NCBI RefSeq assembly: GCF_963169125.1
Contig: NC_084796.1
Span: forward strand, 212,601,948 to 212,665,947
Length of the DNA: 64,000 bases
Direction: 5' to 3'
Source of the DNA: Humulus lupulus
Lineage: Eukaryota; Streptophyta; Magnoliopsida; Rosales; Cannabaceae
Shown here: positions 34,318 to 45,686 of the stretch, piece by piece
Layout of the letters: the number at the start of each line of letters is the position of its first letter
Numbering within the stretch: position 1 is the first letter of the stretch
Translations under genes and position numbers: made by a program
Notes under the pieces: model-generated
The model's database searches: none
The model's input: the letters and a program-made list of their open reading frames with translations, nothing else
Told to the model about the DNA's origin: nothing

Positions 34318-34630
34318 TTTACTAAGATGTCTATCCACATTAGTAATCCGAATCTAGATTACTCGCATCTCGTATGTTTAGCAAACCGGTAATGATTCAT
34401 GAAAGATTCCATACTTTATTATGTTATTTACTAGTTTATTCATTATATATTATCTTAATTCTCTTTTACTAATACAAGATCATATTCTCAAAATTGAATA
34501 GGGAATTTTCTTGATATTATTATATAATTAGTTCAAGCAATAATTATAACATTCAAACATAATAAAATTGTACTTTTATTTAAAAACAAATAAAATGTGT
34601 TTACATGCTTTTAGGGCATCAATCCTAACA
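34318..34630 (-). repeat. H solo LTR, right piece
   Basis: Begins with the duplicated TTTAC and ends TCAATCCTAACA, followed by TCTCT. On the minus strand this is the 5' end of a copia LTR (TGTTAGGATTGATGCCCT). The same kind of terminus (GGGCATAAAACTCAACA) closes another copia LTR at 45275. Confidence 0.65.
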
Positions 34631-34635
34631 TCTCT

Positions 34636-36289
34636 TTCCTTGATCCTTAGACCCTCTGATCCAACCTATGCAACTGTTATGATATCCCCCACACTAGCTA
34701 GGAATTCCACGCATCCTCCTTGGGATAGGTTTATAACCTTCAATATCCAAGTCATTGGATTGTGAGGCCCATTCACAGCACCCGCAATCATAAGCATGTT
34801 TCTTCCTTCAAACTCAAAAGGTTACCATCTTTCTCTCACACTCTATGATCGTTCCCACTTGGCCAACCATACCCAAGACCACGTCAAACTCTTTCAATGC
34901 TGATTCTATTAGGTCCATAGACCACTATCTATTATCCGCCTCTACTGGTAATGGTGTAATTCCACCTTTAGAGTATACCTATTACCAATAGTCGACAACG
35001 CCCCATTGTTCACCACATACGTAACCCAAAATCAACTTGGTTCATCTATAACCTTACAAAAAATAAAAATAAAAATTACATGCCTAAAGCCAAAATAAAA
35101 TCATACCATACAAGTGGAATAAATGTTAGAATTTGACCTATCATCAGAGAGGAACTAACCTCAACCTCGACCTGTATCAAAGCAACCCCTCAAACCGAAA
35201 TGAAATTTTCGTCTTCCCTCAGTCCCTTCTTTCCCAATTGCGGGCACTCTTTCTTAAGATGACCCACCACCCTACACAAAAAACATGTCTTAGATAGACA
35301 TTCTCCCAAATGGTGTCTCCTGCACTTAATGCACTTTGGGTAGATCTTCCACTTCTCATCGTCGCCTTGTCGGCTACTCTGAGTGCCTCAAAACCCTTTT
35401 TCTGGCCCAGGGGTGCAAAATACGTCATTGGCTTTTCTTTTCTGCTCACTGGGGCCTCCACCCTTACCTAATCTTGCACACATTGGTTCCATTTTCCAAG
35501 CGTCACGGCCTACGGCGCTCTCCCTCCATATTTAATCCTCTACGCCCTCAACAGGAAGGGCATTCTCTACTTCCTGAGCATAGGTAAAAACCTCAGACAC
35601 TAGGGCGATTCTGATGCCCTGTGGTACACTAAAATTCAGTCGTCGAACAAATTGCTCCTTCCGAGCCACATCAGTTGGCACCAAGTCAAAAGAAAACTTG
35701 GCCAACACATTAAATTTAAAGAGTTACTATGCCACTATCATGTTTCCCTGAACTAGATTCATAAATTCATTCATCTGTGCTGCCTGAATTGCATCATTAT
35801 AATATCTCTCATTGAAAAATTGCCTAAATTCCTCCAAGTCCATTATAACGATGTTCCTAGTCTGGGATACCACTCCCCACCAAGTTCGAGCGTCATCCTG
35901 TAACATATATGTGGCATAGACCACTTTGTCATTGACTACCACCCTTATAAGGTTGAGGATGGAGCTAATTGTGCCCATCCACTACTTAGCTCTGAGTGGA
36001 TCTAGGCCTCCCTCGAAGGCTAAAGGATAATGTCTTTGGAACCTCTCAGCCAGTGGTTCTCACCTATTCCCAACCCCAGGTTGAGCCACAAATGGTGAAA
36101 TAAATGGAGCAGTGTTGCCTGGCCAAATCTATTGCCCCAACCACCTAATCTCTTCCTCTGCAGTCTCGCTTGCATATCTGAATGTGTCTGTTGCCAATTC
36201 CAAGGGGCAGTTGGAGGGTTTTGGCCCTAACTATCATCTTCGACCTTGGTATCCATACTGCCTTATTCAATTGACTACCTTGGATGCAT
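34636..36289 (-). pseudogene. gag: K: minus-strand gypsy gag and protease fragment
   Basis: Minus strand. The ATG at 36289-36287 starts MHPR followed by a stop; the following residues (WQQTHSDMQARLQ) align with the gag start of E. The capsid region is clearest at 35978-35727 (DARTWWGVVSQ, FNERYYNDAIQAAQMNEF). A zinc knuckle remnant lies near 35280-35220 (VGHLKKECPQLGKKG in a shifted frame). A protease-second-half segment follows near 34900-34700 (LIESALKEFDVVLGM). The fragment stops at the TCTCT duplication of H; no RT continues left of 10412, so K is truncated. Related to the Tekay-type elements in this window. Confidence 0.75.
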
Positions 36290-36633
36290 AACTTCCAAGT
36301 ATATCTGCAATCAATGAATCAGCCCATCCACCATGATAATTGCATCCAGAAGCCATCCCACGAGAAAAACTAAACAACACAACATCCATATATATCAATA
36401 ATACTTAAACACATGTCCATAGCTTTCATACACCAATCAATAGGCCCTGCTCTAACAATATATATATACATATATCATGCTTTCTATTATAGCATGCACA
36501 TAAGGCATATAGCTCAATTAAGCATCAAAACACTTAATCAACCAATTTTCCACTGAACCGTGAGTTGAGCATGTCTGTAGTAGAGAGCATACATATGCGA
36601 CCAATTTTCAGGAACCTTAAGCCTTGGTAGCCT
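36290..36633 (-). other. Leader of K with degenerate PBS
   Basis: Immediately inside the LTR the minus strand reads GGCTACCAAGGCTTAAGGT, which aligns loosely with the PBS and following bases of E but no longer matches initiator tRNA-Met well. An acceptor TTGATTGCAG lies about 20 nt before the gag ATG, as in E. Confidence 0.5.
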
Positions 36634-38919
36634 TGTAATGCCCTACTAATCCAGGATCATTACACCGTGTGTTTAAAACCGTGCTTAACTCGATAAGCGA
36701 GTCATTTGGACTCAAAAGTATAGTAAAACTAATATGATGGTTTAGGTACTAAAAAGATTGGTCAATAAACTTGAATTTCTCATTTTAAAGGTTTAACTAA
36801 ATATAAGGGATCACAAGGGATCTAAATAAAAAATATATATTTATCATACTTATAGAATTAGCCGACCTAAGCGAAAAAATTAAGTTAATATCCCATGTTC
36901 CTCAAAAGTATCTCAATTGTGGTGGCCGAGCAGGCCGAGTATGTATGTGCCACCCCTAGTGCTCTCCAACTCATGGCTAGTCAGTTATCCTTTGCCCTAA
37001 CTTCCACCACAAAGCACCCTTGAGCCAAGGCCCAACAAGAAAACTTAATCAAGTAAGACACATATTTAGATAAACATTCCTATCAAATACATGCTTTATA
37101 AATCATGACCATATATACATGGATAATTCAACACGTATAACAACTCATGCCGAATAGATGCACACTGCATCCCTATAATGGTCTCACTATGGCCTAGCTC
37201 TGCCAAAACAGCCTAGCCTCATCACTATGACCTACATTACGCATGTAGTGCCGATAATGACCTCAAGGCCCATAACGGCCTGTCGACCAATCAATCATTA
37301 CCAATGTTTATAACAAAAAATGTGATATAGAGCAAACATTTGCTTTAAATAGATTCACAACATGCCATACACGTGTTCGATAATCAAGGGCTCAAGCCCT
37401 ACATTCGGTGCATGTACCAGTTTTCTTACGTCAAGTTCTAAGCGATAAGGTATAGCAACTGCGAGATCGATCCTTTCCCCCCGAGCCCTGCGATACACCT
37501 AGTCACATCATATTAAGTAATATCCATCAAGAACTAAAAAATTTAAGAGATTTAAGATCGAGCCCTAACTCTTGGGACCTCGAATTATACTAAACCGGGT
37601 AGTGGAATCGTTCTCGAGCCCTCTGCTCTGGGTTCCCATACCCTAAATCTAAAATACCCTAATAGTATCTTTAGTGCTGCGATGCCCCCTGACAGCGTCG
37701 CAGCCCCACGATGGATCGAGAAGGGTCCTAGAAAAGAAAACTTGCATTTTGAGCCGCAACACTCCCATCAAAGGGTCGCGTCGCTCAACTAGACAGAGAG
37801 CCCCATGCCCAAAATACCTGCACATGGACTACAATGCTAAGATGGTTTGAGGCACCTCCTGCCTCACTGAGTTCATGCGGGCCGCAACACCCCAAGAACA
37901 ACGCCGCGGCATGATCCCACGATTTTTGAAATCGCAAATCAACCTAAAACTTTGCCAAAACAGCATTCAAAAACATTTTCGACCACCAAACAACACTAAC
38001 TACTTGGATACTCAGCAAATAGCAATCAAAACACTCTAAAACATCCCCAGACTCAAAAATCCATCAACTCCCAAAAACACCAAAAAGGAAAACTAAAAGA
38101 GTTTCAAGACCAGTATATTACCTCTTAGAAAATGAATCCCCAACTGAATCCCCTAGTGTGGCATCTCCTAATCCTAAAGAAAAAGCTCCAAATTCAACAA
38201 AGGTTGGCACTAGGCTTGATATTTTAGAGAGAATTCCTCAACACCTTGAAGTGAGCAAATGAGAGGGAGAGGGAGAGGGAGAGAGAGTGTGTACGAGACA
38301 GAGCGAAGTGCTCATCACTTATCTTATTTCCTGCTCAAGGGTACCAAAAATACCAAAACGCCCCTGCCTCTCAAGTCCCACACCAAAGCCCACAAGGGAA
38401 TAATAGCCATCTGACACCACTTTCCTGCTAAACCACAAATTACACTTAAAATTCCTAATTAACTCCATTAGTCTTCCTAATACACCTATTTTCTCCAATA
38501 CGTCTCGTACCCCCAATAATTCCTTGTAATTCACTAGATTAACAAAATACCTCTAGGCTCACTACGAGCCGAGTATTTAGCCTCCATGTGACTTTTCTAC
38601 CAAATTGCTCACTAGGATCACCTAATGTCAAATATCTCTAAATATATTCATATAATAATACGGTCCCACTCATAAGCATAAATAATTACTGATATACTCT
38701 CAACAGGTCAAAATTATTAAAATGCTCTTTTAAATAAAAGCATGCCTATAAGCACAATTAATACACATAAACATACACAAAAAGTCATATCATAATATAA
38801 CTCATATAATCCACATAATCACATATTTTTTTTAATTAATTACCACGTAATTACCCCACGTGCCCTCCCGACACACTAACCAATGCACTAAGCCTTATTA
38901 AGAATTTTTGGATGTTACA
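36634..38919 (-). repeat. K: gypsy 5' LTR, minus strand
   Basis: On the plus strand it runs from TGTAATGCCC to GGATGTTACA, 2286 bp with TG...CA ends. Its right end (GTGCCCTCCCGACAC) resembles the matching end of P (GGCCCTCCCGGCC) and, inverted, the start of E's LTR (TGTCGGGAGGGC). The acceptor-like block is present at 37000-37053 on the minus strand with its terminal AG altered. It adjoins K gag in the orientation expected for a 5' LTR. The bases outside (TAGAT) have no partner in this window. Confidence 0.75.
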
Positions 38920-41295
38920 TAGATATTTTGTTACTTTCCTTGATGATTGCTCTAGGTTCACATATGTATATTTTCTTAAGAATAAAGATGAAACATTTGA
39001 TGTGTTAAAGTTTATAAAGTGAAAGTTGAAAGTCAACTTGAAGGGAAAATTAAAAGGCTTAGAAATGATAGGGGTGGTGAATATTTTGTCAAATGAATTT
39101 TAACTTGTTTTGTGAAAAGCATGTAATAATTCATGAATGTACAACCCCTTATACTCCACAGCAAAATGGTATAGCAAAAAGGAAAAATAAAGAGATGATT
39201 AATGCTATGCTATTACATTCTAAATTAAATATTAGTTTGTGGAGTGAAGCCTTACTATCCGTTTTTTATATTTTGAATCGTATTCGCATGAAGAAAAACA
39301 ATATCTCTCCATATGAGTTATGGATAGGAAAGAAACCAAACATTGGTTATCTTAAAGTGTGGGGGTGTCTTGCTTACTGTAAGAGCACCGATCCTAAAAG
39401 GACCTATTTGGGTCCAAGGGCTATAAGATGTGCATTTGTGGGTTATGCCCAAAATAGCAAATCTTATAGATTATTAGACTTGAGGTCTAATGTATTAATT
39501 GAATCAAGAGAGTTTGATTTCTTTGAGAACATGCCATGCGATGACAATAAGTTAGAACAAACTTAAGCAAGAGACTCTAAAAAAGAGACTCCTAGAATAG
39601 TTGGTGAGAAACCTCAATTGCCTAGAAGGAGCCAAAGGCTCAAAGATTTGGGATCAAGTGAGAAGTGTTCTAAAATAGAGACACTATATCTTGTTGAAGG
39701 TGATAATGAGGAAGTTTCTTGGAAACATCTAATAGTACTTTAAGTAGAAGATTGATCCCAAAACTTTCAAAGAAGCAACATCCTCAAGAGACATCGCTTT
39801 TTGGAAGGAGACAATTAATGATAAAATGGATTCAATTATGTCTAACCACACTTGAGAATTGGTTGATCTTCCAAAGGAGTCCAAACCAATTGGGTGCAAA
39901 TGGGTATTTAGAAAGAAATATCATACAGATGGCACCGTACAAACCTTCAATGCTAGGGTAGTGGACAAATGATTCAAACAAATGGAGGGAATATATTACT
40001 TTAACACATATGCACTGGTAGCAAGAACTAACTTTATAAGATTGTTGTTTTCCTTATCATCTATTTATAACCTTTATGTTAAACAAATGGATGTCAAATC
40101 GACATTCCTAAATGGGGATCTCGAGGAGGAGGTCTATATGGAACAACTAGAGGGTTTTGTTCTTCAAGGAAATGAACATAAAGTGTGTAGATTTGTCAAA
40201 TAATTATATAGTTTGAAACAAGCTCCAAAACAATTGCAAGAGAATTTTAATAAAGTCGGTGTTTCTGATGGATTTAGACACAACAATGTGGACACGTGCT
40301 TATACTCTTAGGCTTGTAATGACTATGTCATATTAGTGTGTCTATATGTAGATGATATGTTGATTTTGAGTAATGATATAAAAGGATTATTAGAAATAAA
40401 GCGGTTTCTATCTTCAAACTTTAAAATGAAAAACCTTGGAGAGGTGGATACCTTTCTAGGTATCAAAGTAAGAAGGAATAGTGGCGGTTTTGTGTTGAGC
40501 AAAACCCGCTATGTTGAGAAAGTGCAAGACAAATTTAGCCATCTCAAAATCAAGGAGGCACATACACTATTTGACTCAAACATGAAGTTTGAAAAGAATG
40601 AAGGAAGAGCGGTGGCTCAATTAGAATATGCAAGTGCAATAGGAAGCCTAAGGTACGCCTCTCATTGCACAAGAGCGAATACTGAATATGTAGTTAGTAG
40701 ACTTAGTAAGTTTACTAGCAATCTAAGTATCAAGTATTTGAAAGCTATTGAGAGAGTTCTTGGTTATCTTAAGGGTACCAAAGAGTATAGTCTTCACTAT
40801 ACAAACTTTTCAAAGATACTTGAAAGATATTCCGATGCTAATTGGATATCGAGAGTTATAGATAATCTTTCCACCACCAGTTGGGTGTTTACTCTTGGAG
40901 GAGGTGCAATCTCATAGGGCTCCAAGAAGCAAACTTGTATATCAGACTCAACCATGGAAACAAAGTTTATAGCTTTATCGACAATCGGTAAAGAGGCCGA
41001 GTGGCTTAGGAATCTCATGATGGATATTCCTTTAACTGCGGGTATGGTATCAACAATTTCAATTCATTGTGATAGCCAATTCGCACTTGCTAGAGAATAT
41101 AGTAGTTATTGTAATGAAAATTCTAGACATATTTGTCTAAGACATGAATATGTGAGACAATTGATTCAAGGTGGAATCATATCGATCTCATATGTTAAGA
41201 CAAGTGAGAACTTAGTGGATCCATGTACAAAACCTCTTGTGAGAAGGTTAGTATGCTCCACTTCAAAAGGGATGGGATTGAAAATCCTAGAATAA
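38920..41295 (+). pseudogene. pol: L: Ty1/copia pol remnant (integrase, RT, RNase H)
   Basis: The copy begins inside integrase at the border of K's LTR (VTFLDDCSRFTYVYFLK near 38930). The integrase core and C terminus follow at 39093-39566 (TPQQNGIAKRKNKE, KVWGCLAY, DPKRTYLGPRAI, VGYAQNSKSYRLLD). RT carries KQMDVKSTFLNGDLEEEVYME near 40080 and catalytic YVDD at 40345-40356. RNase H reads RYSDANW near 40830 and HCDSQFALA near 41065, with LVDPCTKPL near the end. Stops and frame changes are frequent between 39040 and 40336 and one TAG is near 40917. The 5' half, including gag and the 5' LTR, is missing. Confidence 0.85.
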
Positions 41296-41827
41296 TAAAT
41301 TCACCAATGATAGGAACCCAATTCTCAACTTGTACAATTCAAGGGAAATTATTCAATGGGTAAGAACAAGACATTGATAAGTGAATAGTTTCAACACTAA
41401 AACTTATGGTGAGTTCCATCCAAGATGGTTGGTGTTGGTTGCTACTGACTTAATGTACTTCGGTTGAGTGTAACAAGCATATATAAAGGTAGAAAATATA
41501 TGTAATAACTTCTCCTATGTAGACTTAGAGGTGGGGCCTCCTCTCATGGGAGTTAGAGTTTCTCCCCAGAAAGTTCATGAAAAGATTAGCATAGCCATGA
41601 TAGTGATAAGCGAGAAAGTGGGAAAACAAAAGATGTGGTAGAGGTGTGTGAGGTATCACCGGTTTTATCATATGAAATACTTGGTTCAAGTTTTTAAGCA
41701 ACTAATTATTTCGATAGGACTTTGAAGTATTTTCTTTAAGGTAAAGTTCATATCGAAAGTTCTTTATTTTATGCACGAAAATTGTTTGAGCTAGAGAATG
41801 TAGCTTGTATTTAACCAAAAGGGGGAT
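41296..41827 (+). other. L: untranslated region between pol and 3' LTR, with polypurine tract
   Basis: About 530 bp without ORF, ending in the polypurine tract AAAAGGGGGAT (41817-41827). This is the expected position for the 3' untranslated part of a copia element. Confidence 0.6.
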
Positions 41828-42225
41828 TGTTAGGAATGGTTAAATGCAAAAGATAAGTGTTTAAATAGAAGCTAGGTATAAACACTTAGTGAATTTCAAA
41901 TAGTGAACATATAAAATTTGAGTTTCAATTGTAGGAATTTTAAAAATGTATTTTTGGGTCCAAGGTTATGCATGGAGGTGTCTAAGGTTCTCCAAAAAAT
42001 TTGGTAGCATTTGGGGAATTCTTACGACCTTTGGAAGGGTCCAAAATCAGAGAGGGTGGTGACATATGGTTTTGAATCGCCACCTGATGCTTAGGGTTTC
42101 AAAAAACCCTAGCAGGCGATGCATCGCCTGCATGTAGGCAATGTATCAGTTAGCATGCAATTCACCACCTCCTAGAGTTTGTGGAGACTGCTGCTTAGAA
42201 AAATAAATTCCATGTCAAGACGCTA
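41828..42225 (+). repeat. L: 3' LTR fragment with a 20-bp palindrome
   Basis: Starts TGTTAGGAATGG right after the purine tract. It contains a perfect palindrome at 42112-42131 (centre GATGCATC) in a short segment rich in GCATCGCC-like words. The LTR is cut off near 42213-42230, where minus-strand copia sequence takes over, so its 3' end is missing. Confidence 0.6.
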
Positions 42226-44215
42226 AACATCCTTTCCGGAATTTGTTATAGAGTAACTCCCAAGCACCACACCTAAGTATGTCGCTTGATTTAGAGTCAA
42301 AATTCAGTTATTTCTATCCCTGATAAGCTAGATACCAAGAACACGACTTGCTACAACAAAATCTGGAATTTCGTTTCCACCCAGTTCTTTATGTCTGATA
42401 ATTTCTTGACATTGTTTCTAATGAGTAAGACATCATCCACATAAAGGATTAAGAACACTACAATGTATTTTTCCCTAAGTTGTTAAACACAAGGGTGAAA
42501 TACATTTTGTTCAAAACCACAAGTCTTAATGTTTACATTTAACCTTAAGTTCCAAGAGCGCAAAGCTTGTTTAAGTCCATAGATTGACATGCTCAGCTTG
42601 CCGAATTTCTTGTCAAACTACTTTAAATCATTTTGATTGATCCATGATAATGGTCTCATCAAGATAACCATTAAAAATGCGTCTATGATGTCCATTTTCC
42701 TTATCTCTTATCTCTTAATTAATAGTTGTGGCTATGGATAAGAGTATACTAAATGAATTTTAACATGGCTATCGGACAAAAAGTTTTCATTAAGCCAACT
42801 TTCTCTCTTTACCATGATTCGAGCCTTAAATTTCTTGACCTTTCCATCAGCTCCTCTCTTCTTATTATACATCCACTTGTACCCCATGGGCTTAAAGTCA
42901 ATTGGCACATCTACAAGATCTTAGAAAAATTAAGAGTAGTTAGACTCTGTTTTCTGGTACTTGGCTTCAATTCAAAGATCCCTTTCAGACTTACCAATTG
43001 TCTGTTTAAAGGTCAGGGAATCATTGTTACTTGTGTCCCCAACCAGCTTGTGGGTTTCACTATCCATCTCATAGGTACCGGGTTTCGAGAAACCCTCCCA
43101 CTATGACGAGACATCGTAACCTATTGACTTGGATTAGTGGTTTCTAAAACTACCTTGTTTTCATCAACTTTCATTGGTGAGGATGGAACAATAGTTTATC
43201 ACTTTTCCATCTAATATTATTTTGCTACTAGGCTTGAAATTCATTATGTAGTCATTATCCAGAAAAGAAGCATTTGTAGAGCCAAACACTTTCTTGTCTA
43301 ATGGACTATAAAACAGACCACCCTAAGTACCTTTAGGATAGCCAACAAACATTCGAACCTTAGTTTGTTGCTCTAGCTTTCCTACCTTTTTCATCAGGAA
43401 ATAAGCAGGACACCCCTAAATTCCATAATAACGTAAACCAGGTTCATGACAATTCCATAATTCTAGGGGTATCTTGGAGACAGCTTTGAGATGGTAAAAC
43501 ATTTAAAAAATGTCACATGTGGTCTAGGTAGTATGTCTCCAGAAAAAATCTGTGTAAGAAGTTGGTAGAGTTGAATAAATTATCATAGAACACACATTTT
43601 CATAAACGCGTGATTCACGCCGCTCAGCAACACCATTCTGATGCTGAATCCTTGGGTAGTTGCTTTAGACAATTCTCCAAGTTCAATTAAATGATCTTGG
43701 TTCTGATTATCCAAAAATCCTCCACCCCAATCAGATCACTAGATCCTTAACGTTTTACCTTAAATGGTTTTAAATCCATAGCAATGAATTCTTTGATCTT
43801 CTTAACAAATTCTCATAATTCCTATGATTGAGGTACTTAAATGAGTCTCTAGAGAAATCATCAATGAATGTGATGAAACACTCATAACCACCCCTCGCAT
43901 GAAAATTCATTTGTTCCTTGACATTTGAAAATACTAGCCCTAGTGGTTCTTTGGCCCTTTCTCTTATCATAGAGAATGGATGCTTCGTCATTTTGCACTC
44001 TGGACTAGATTCACAAACAAGTAGGTCACCCTAGGTGAGTTCCCTCAAAGTCCTAGCCTTTTTTAGTCTTTTAATCCTATCATAGAAAATATGACCAAAG
44101 CGAAGATGCCAAAGGTACGCCATTTCTAACGTTATTTACCTTTTGTCGTTTAGCAGTCCTAGATTTATCTATCTTAAACAAATCATTATTTAGTACATAG
44201 GGTTCGTTTGGTTGC
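42226..44215 (-). pseudogene. pol: M: minus-strand Ty1/copia integrase-RT fragment
   Basis: Minus strand, from about 44215 down. A pre-integrase region is followed by the integrase core at 43991-43770 (KEPLGLVFSNVKEQMN, YECFITFIDDFSRDS) and HQNGVAERRE near 43600. RT motifs follow with YVDD at 42443-42432 and a downstream LTLNQATYLG near 42300. Numerous stops are present. It breaks off at about 42226 inside RT; gag and RNase H are missing. Small plus-strand frames here (for example 42753-43106) are shadows of this gene. Confidence 0.8.
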
Positions 44216-45275
44216 AGTAGGTATAGCTCGTTTTCCATACATCCACCCCACAATTCACATCCATTTAAATAAATATGATTTTATTACTTGTGAAAGTAAC
44301 TACAATTTTTGTTGATGTAATAAGGAAAACTGAAATTAAAATTTCCACTAAAAATTTGAATAAAATAAACATTGTCTTAATACAATATATTTATTTCCAA
44401 AATTCTCTCAAGCATATCCTTTTTTTTTGTCTGATACAAACAAAACATGTTAGATTCCAAGCTTTAGATTTTCATCCTTCACGACTTTCCCAATGCCAAA
44501 AAGTTGTACAAAAAAGTACATGCATATTTAGTCCTTAATTCCCACTAAGTTCCTTATAAATGATATTTCCGTAAACTTAATCACAGAAATGAGATCTCAA
44601 TCATTTAATCTTTTGAACAAAGCAATTAATGAAATTATCTTTTGACTTCTCATAAAGAAGTTATAGATTTCATATTTTTGAATAATACTCCCACTTAGTT
44701 ACACTACTAAATCTCTAAGATGTAAGTATGGGCTAGACTGTAGGGTGAGCTGGTAACGAACAAGTCAAAAGATTTAAATAATGTAATTAGCAGAATATTA
44801 TCACTCAAAATTAAGATCAACTTAACCTATGATCAACGTTGTGACATTGATTAGATTCGATAACAATGATACTTATTTATCTGTCAATAATCAATATCGA
44901 TCCTAGTCCGATGTAACCAAATACATCTGATCTTATCTACTTGGTCAAGGCCTTAGACAAGACATCACACCCTGAATGTGTAAGTAGATCATATCATAGA
45001 TTGCCTAATTAGTGAAAATCCTATGCACTTATCTAATCTTAGGACTCATTCTTTTGGACATATAATTACAACTATAATCCAATATGACCAAGTCACTATA
45101 ATTGTAACTATTTATATGTTCGGGATTTTATAAATATTTGTATTATTCCAATAATCATGTTATCATATAGGATAGCAACATGGTTGTTAAACTAAATAAT
45201 TTGTACTACTTTTATAAACAAAATAAAATCATGTTACATGTCCGACATGGTATTATAAGGGCATAAAACTCAACA
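44216..45275 (-). repeat. Truncated Ty1/copia LTR, minus strand
   Basis: The plus strand ends GGGCATAAAACTCAACA at 45275, which on the minus strand is a copia LTR start (TGTTGAGTTTTATGCCC). The segment near 44545-44660 (GTTCCTTATAAATGATATTTCC, GAAATGAGATCTCAATCATTTAA) clearly parallels element G near 63885-63950, so the two are one LTR family. The promoter-containing half is missing. The border with M (44216 to about 44480) is not resolved; it could be M's own 5' LTR joined by deletion. Confidence 0.6.
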
Positions 45276-45686
45276 TTAAATGTTATCTCTTTGGTAAAAA
45301 ATAATTTGTAACATTTATTTAATCAATAAAAAATTAGATTATAAAGATAATATAACATTCATCCACTAGATTAAATAACCTCCCTCTTTAAAGAAACCAA
45401 TGCATTAGTGGATAAAGTAAAATGTCTTCACTTGAATTTTACCTTATTGTAATTATCACAAAGTTGGTTGAAATTTTGGTTGTCGAAGCATTGAACCACT
45501 ATTCCTTAATAACAAACCGGTGATAATACACACACCTTTGCTATGTTAACTTGGGAACCACTTGCCTTTCTTTGCACTGTTAATGGCCTTGCTACCCTAA
45601 AATACTTGCCTTCTCAATACTGAGCTCTATTAAAAAGTCTTTTGAATTTAACCCTCAATTTGGTAACACAATAGTACTTATATCTC
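45276..45686. other. Unassigned AT-rich sequence left of solo LTR F
   Basis: No ORF, LTR end or known motif recognised. It ends in ATCTC, the target duplication of F, and continues after F at 47612. Confidence 0.4.

Larger units (their letters stand above)
10413..34630 (-). mobile_element. H: Ty1/copia-type solo LTR, minus strand, split by B and C
   Basis: The three pieces 10413-11983, 25130-25552 and 34318-34630 join to an LTR of about 2.3 kb once inserts B and C and their duplicated target bases are removed. It starts TGTGTACAG and ends ATCAATCCTAACA (on the minus strand, a TGTTAGGATTGATGCCCT start common in plant copia LTRs). TCTCT flanks it at 10408-10412 and 34631-34635. Its middle parallels element G: AAAATTACTGTTTTACAC after the B junction matches AAAATACTGTTTTACCCC near 63840. 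No copia coding sequence accompanies it, hence solo LTR. The left edge is less certain than the right. Confidence 0.6.

Noticed and set aside
35336..35587. Plus-strand ORF of 83 codons in the K region
   Set aside because: It is the shadow of minus-strand gag zinc-knuckle sequence.
42753..43106. A 117-codon plus-strand ORF
   Set aside because: It is the antisense shadow of the minus-strand copia element M.
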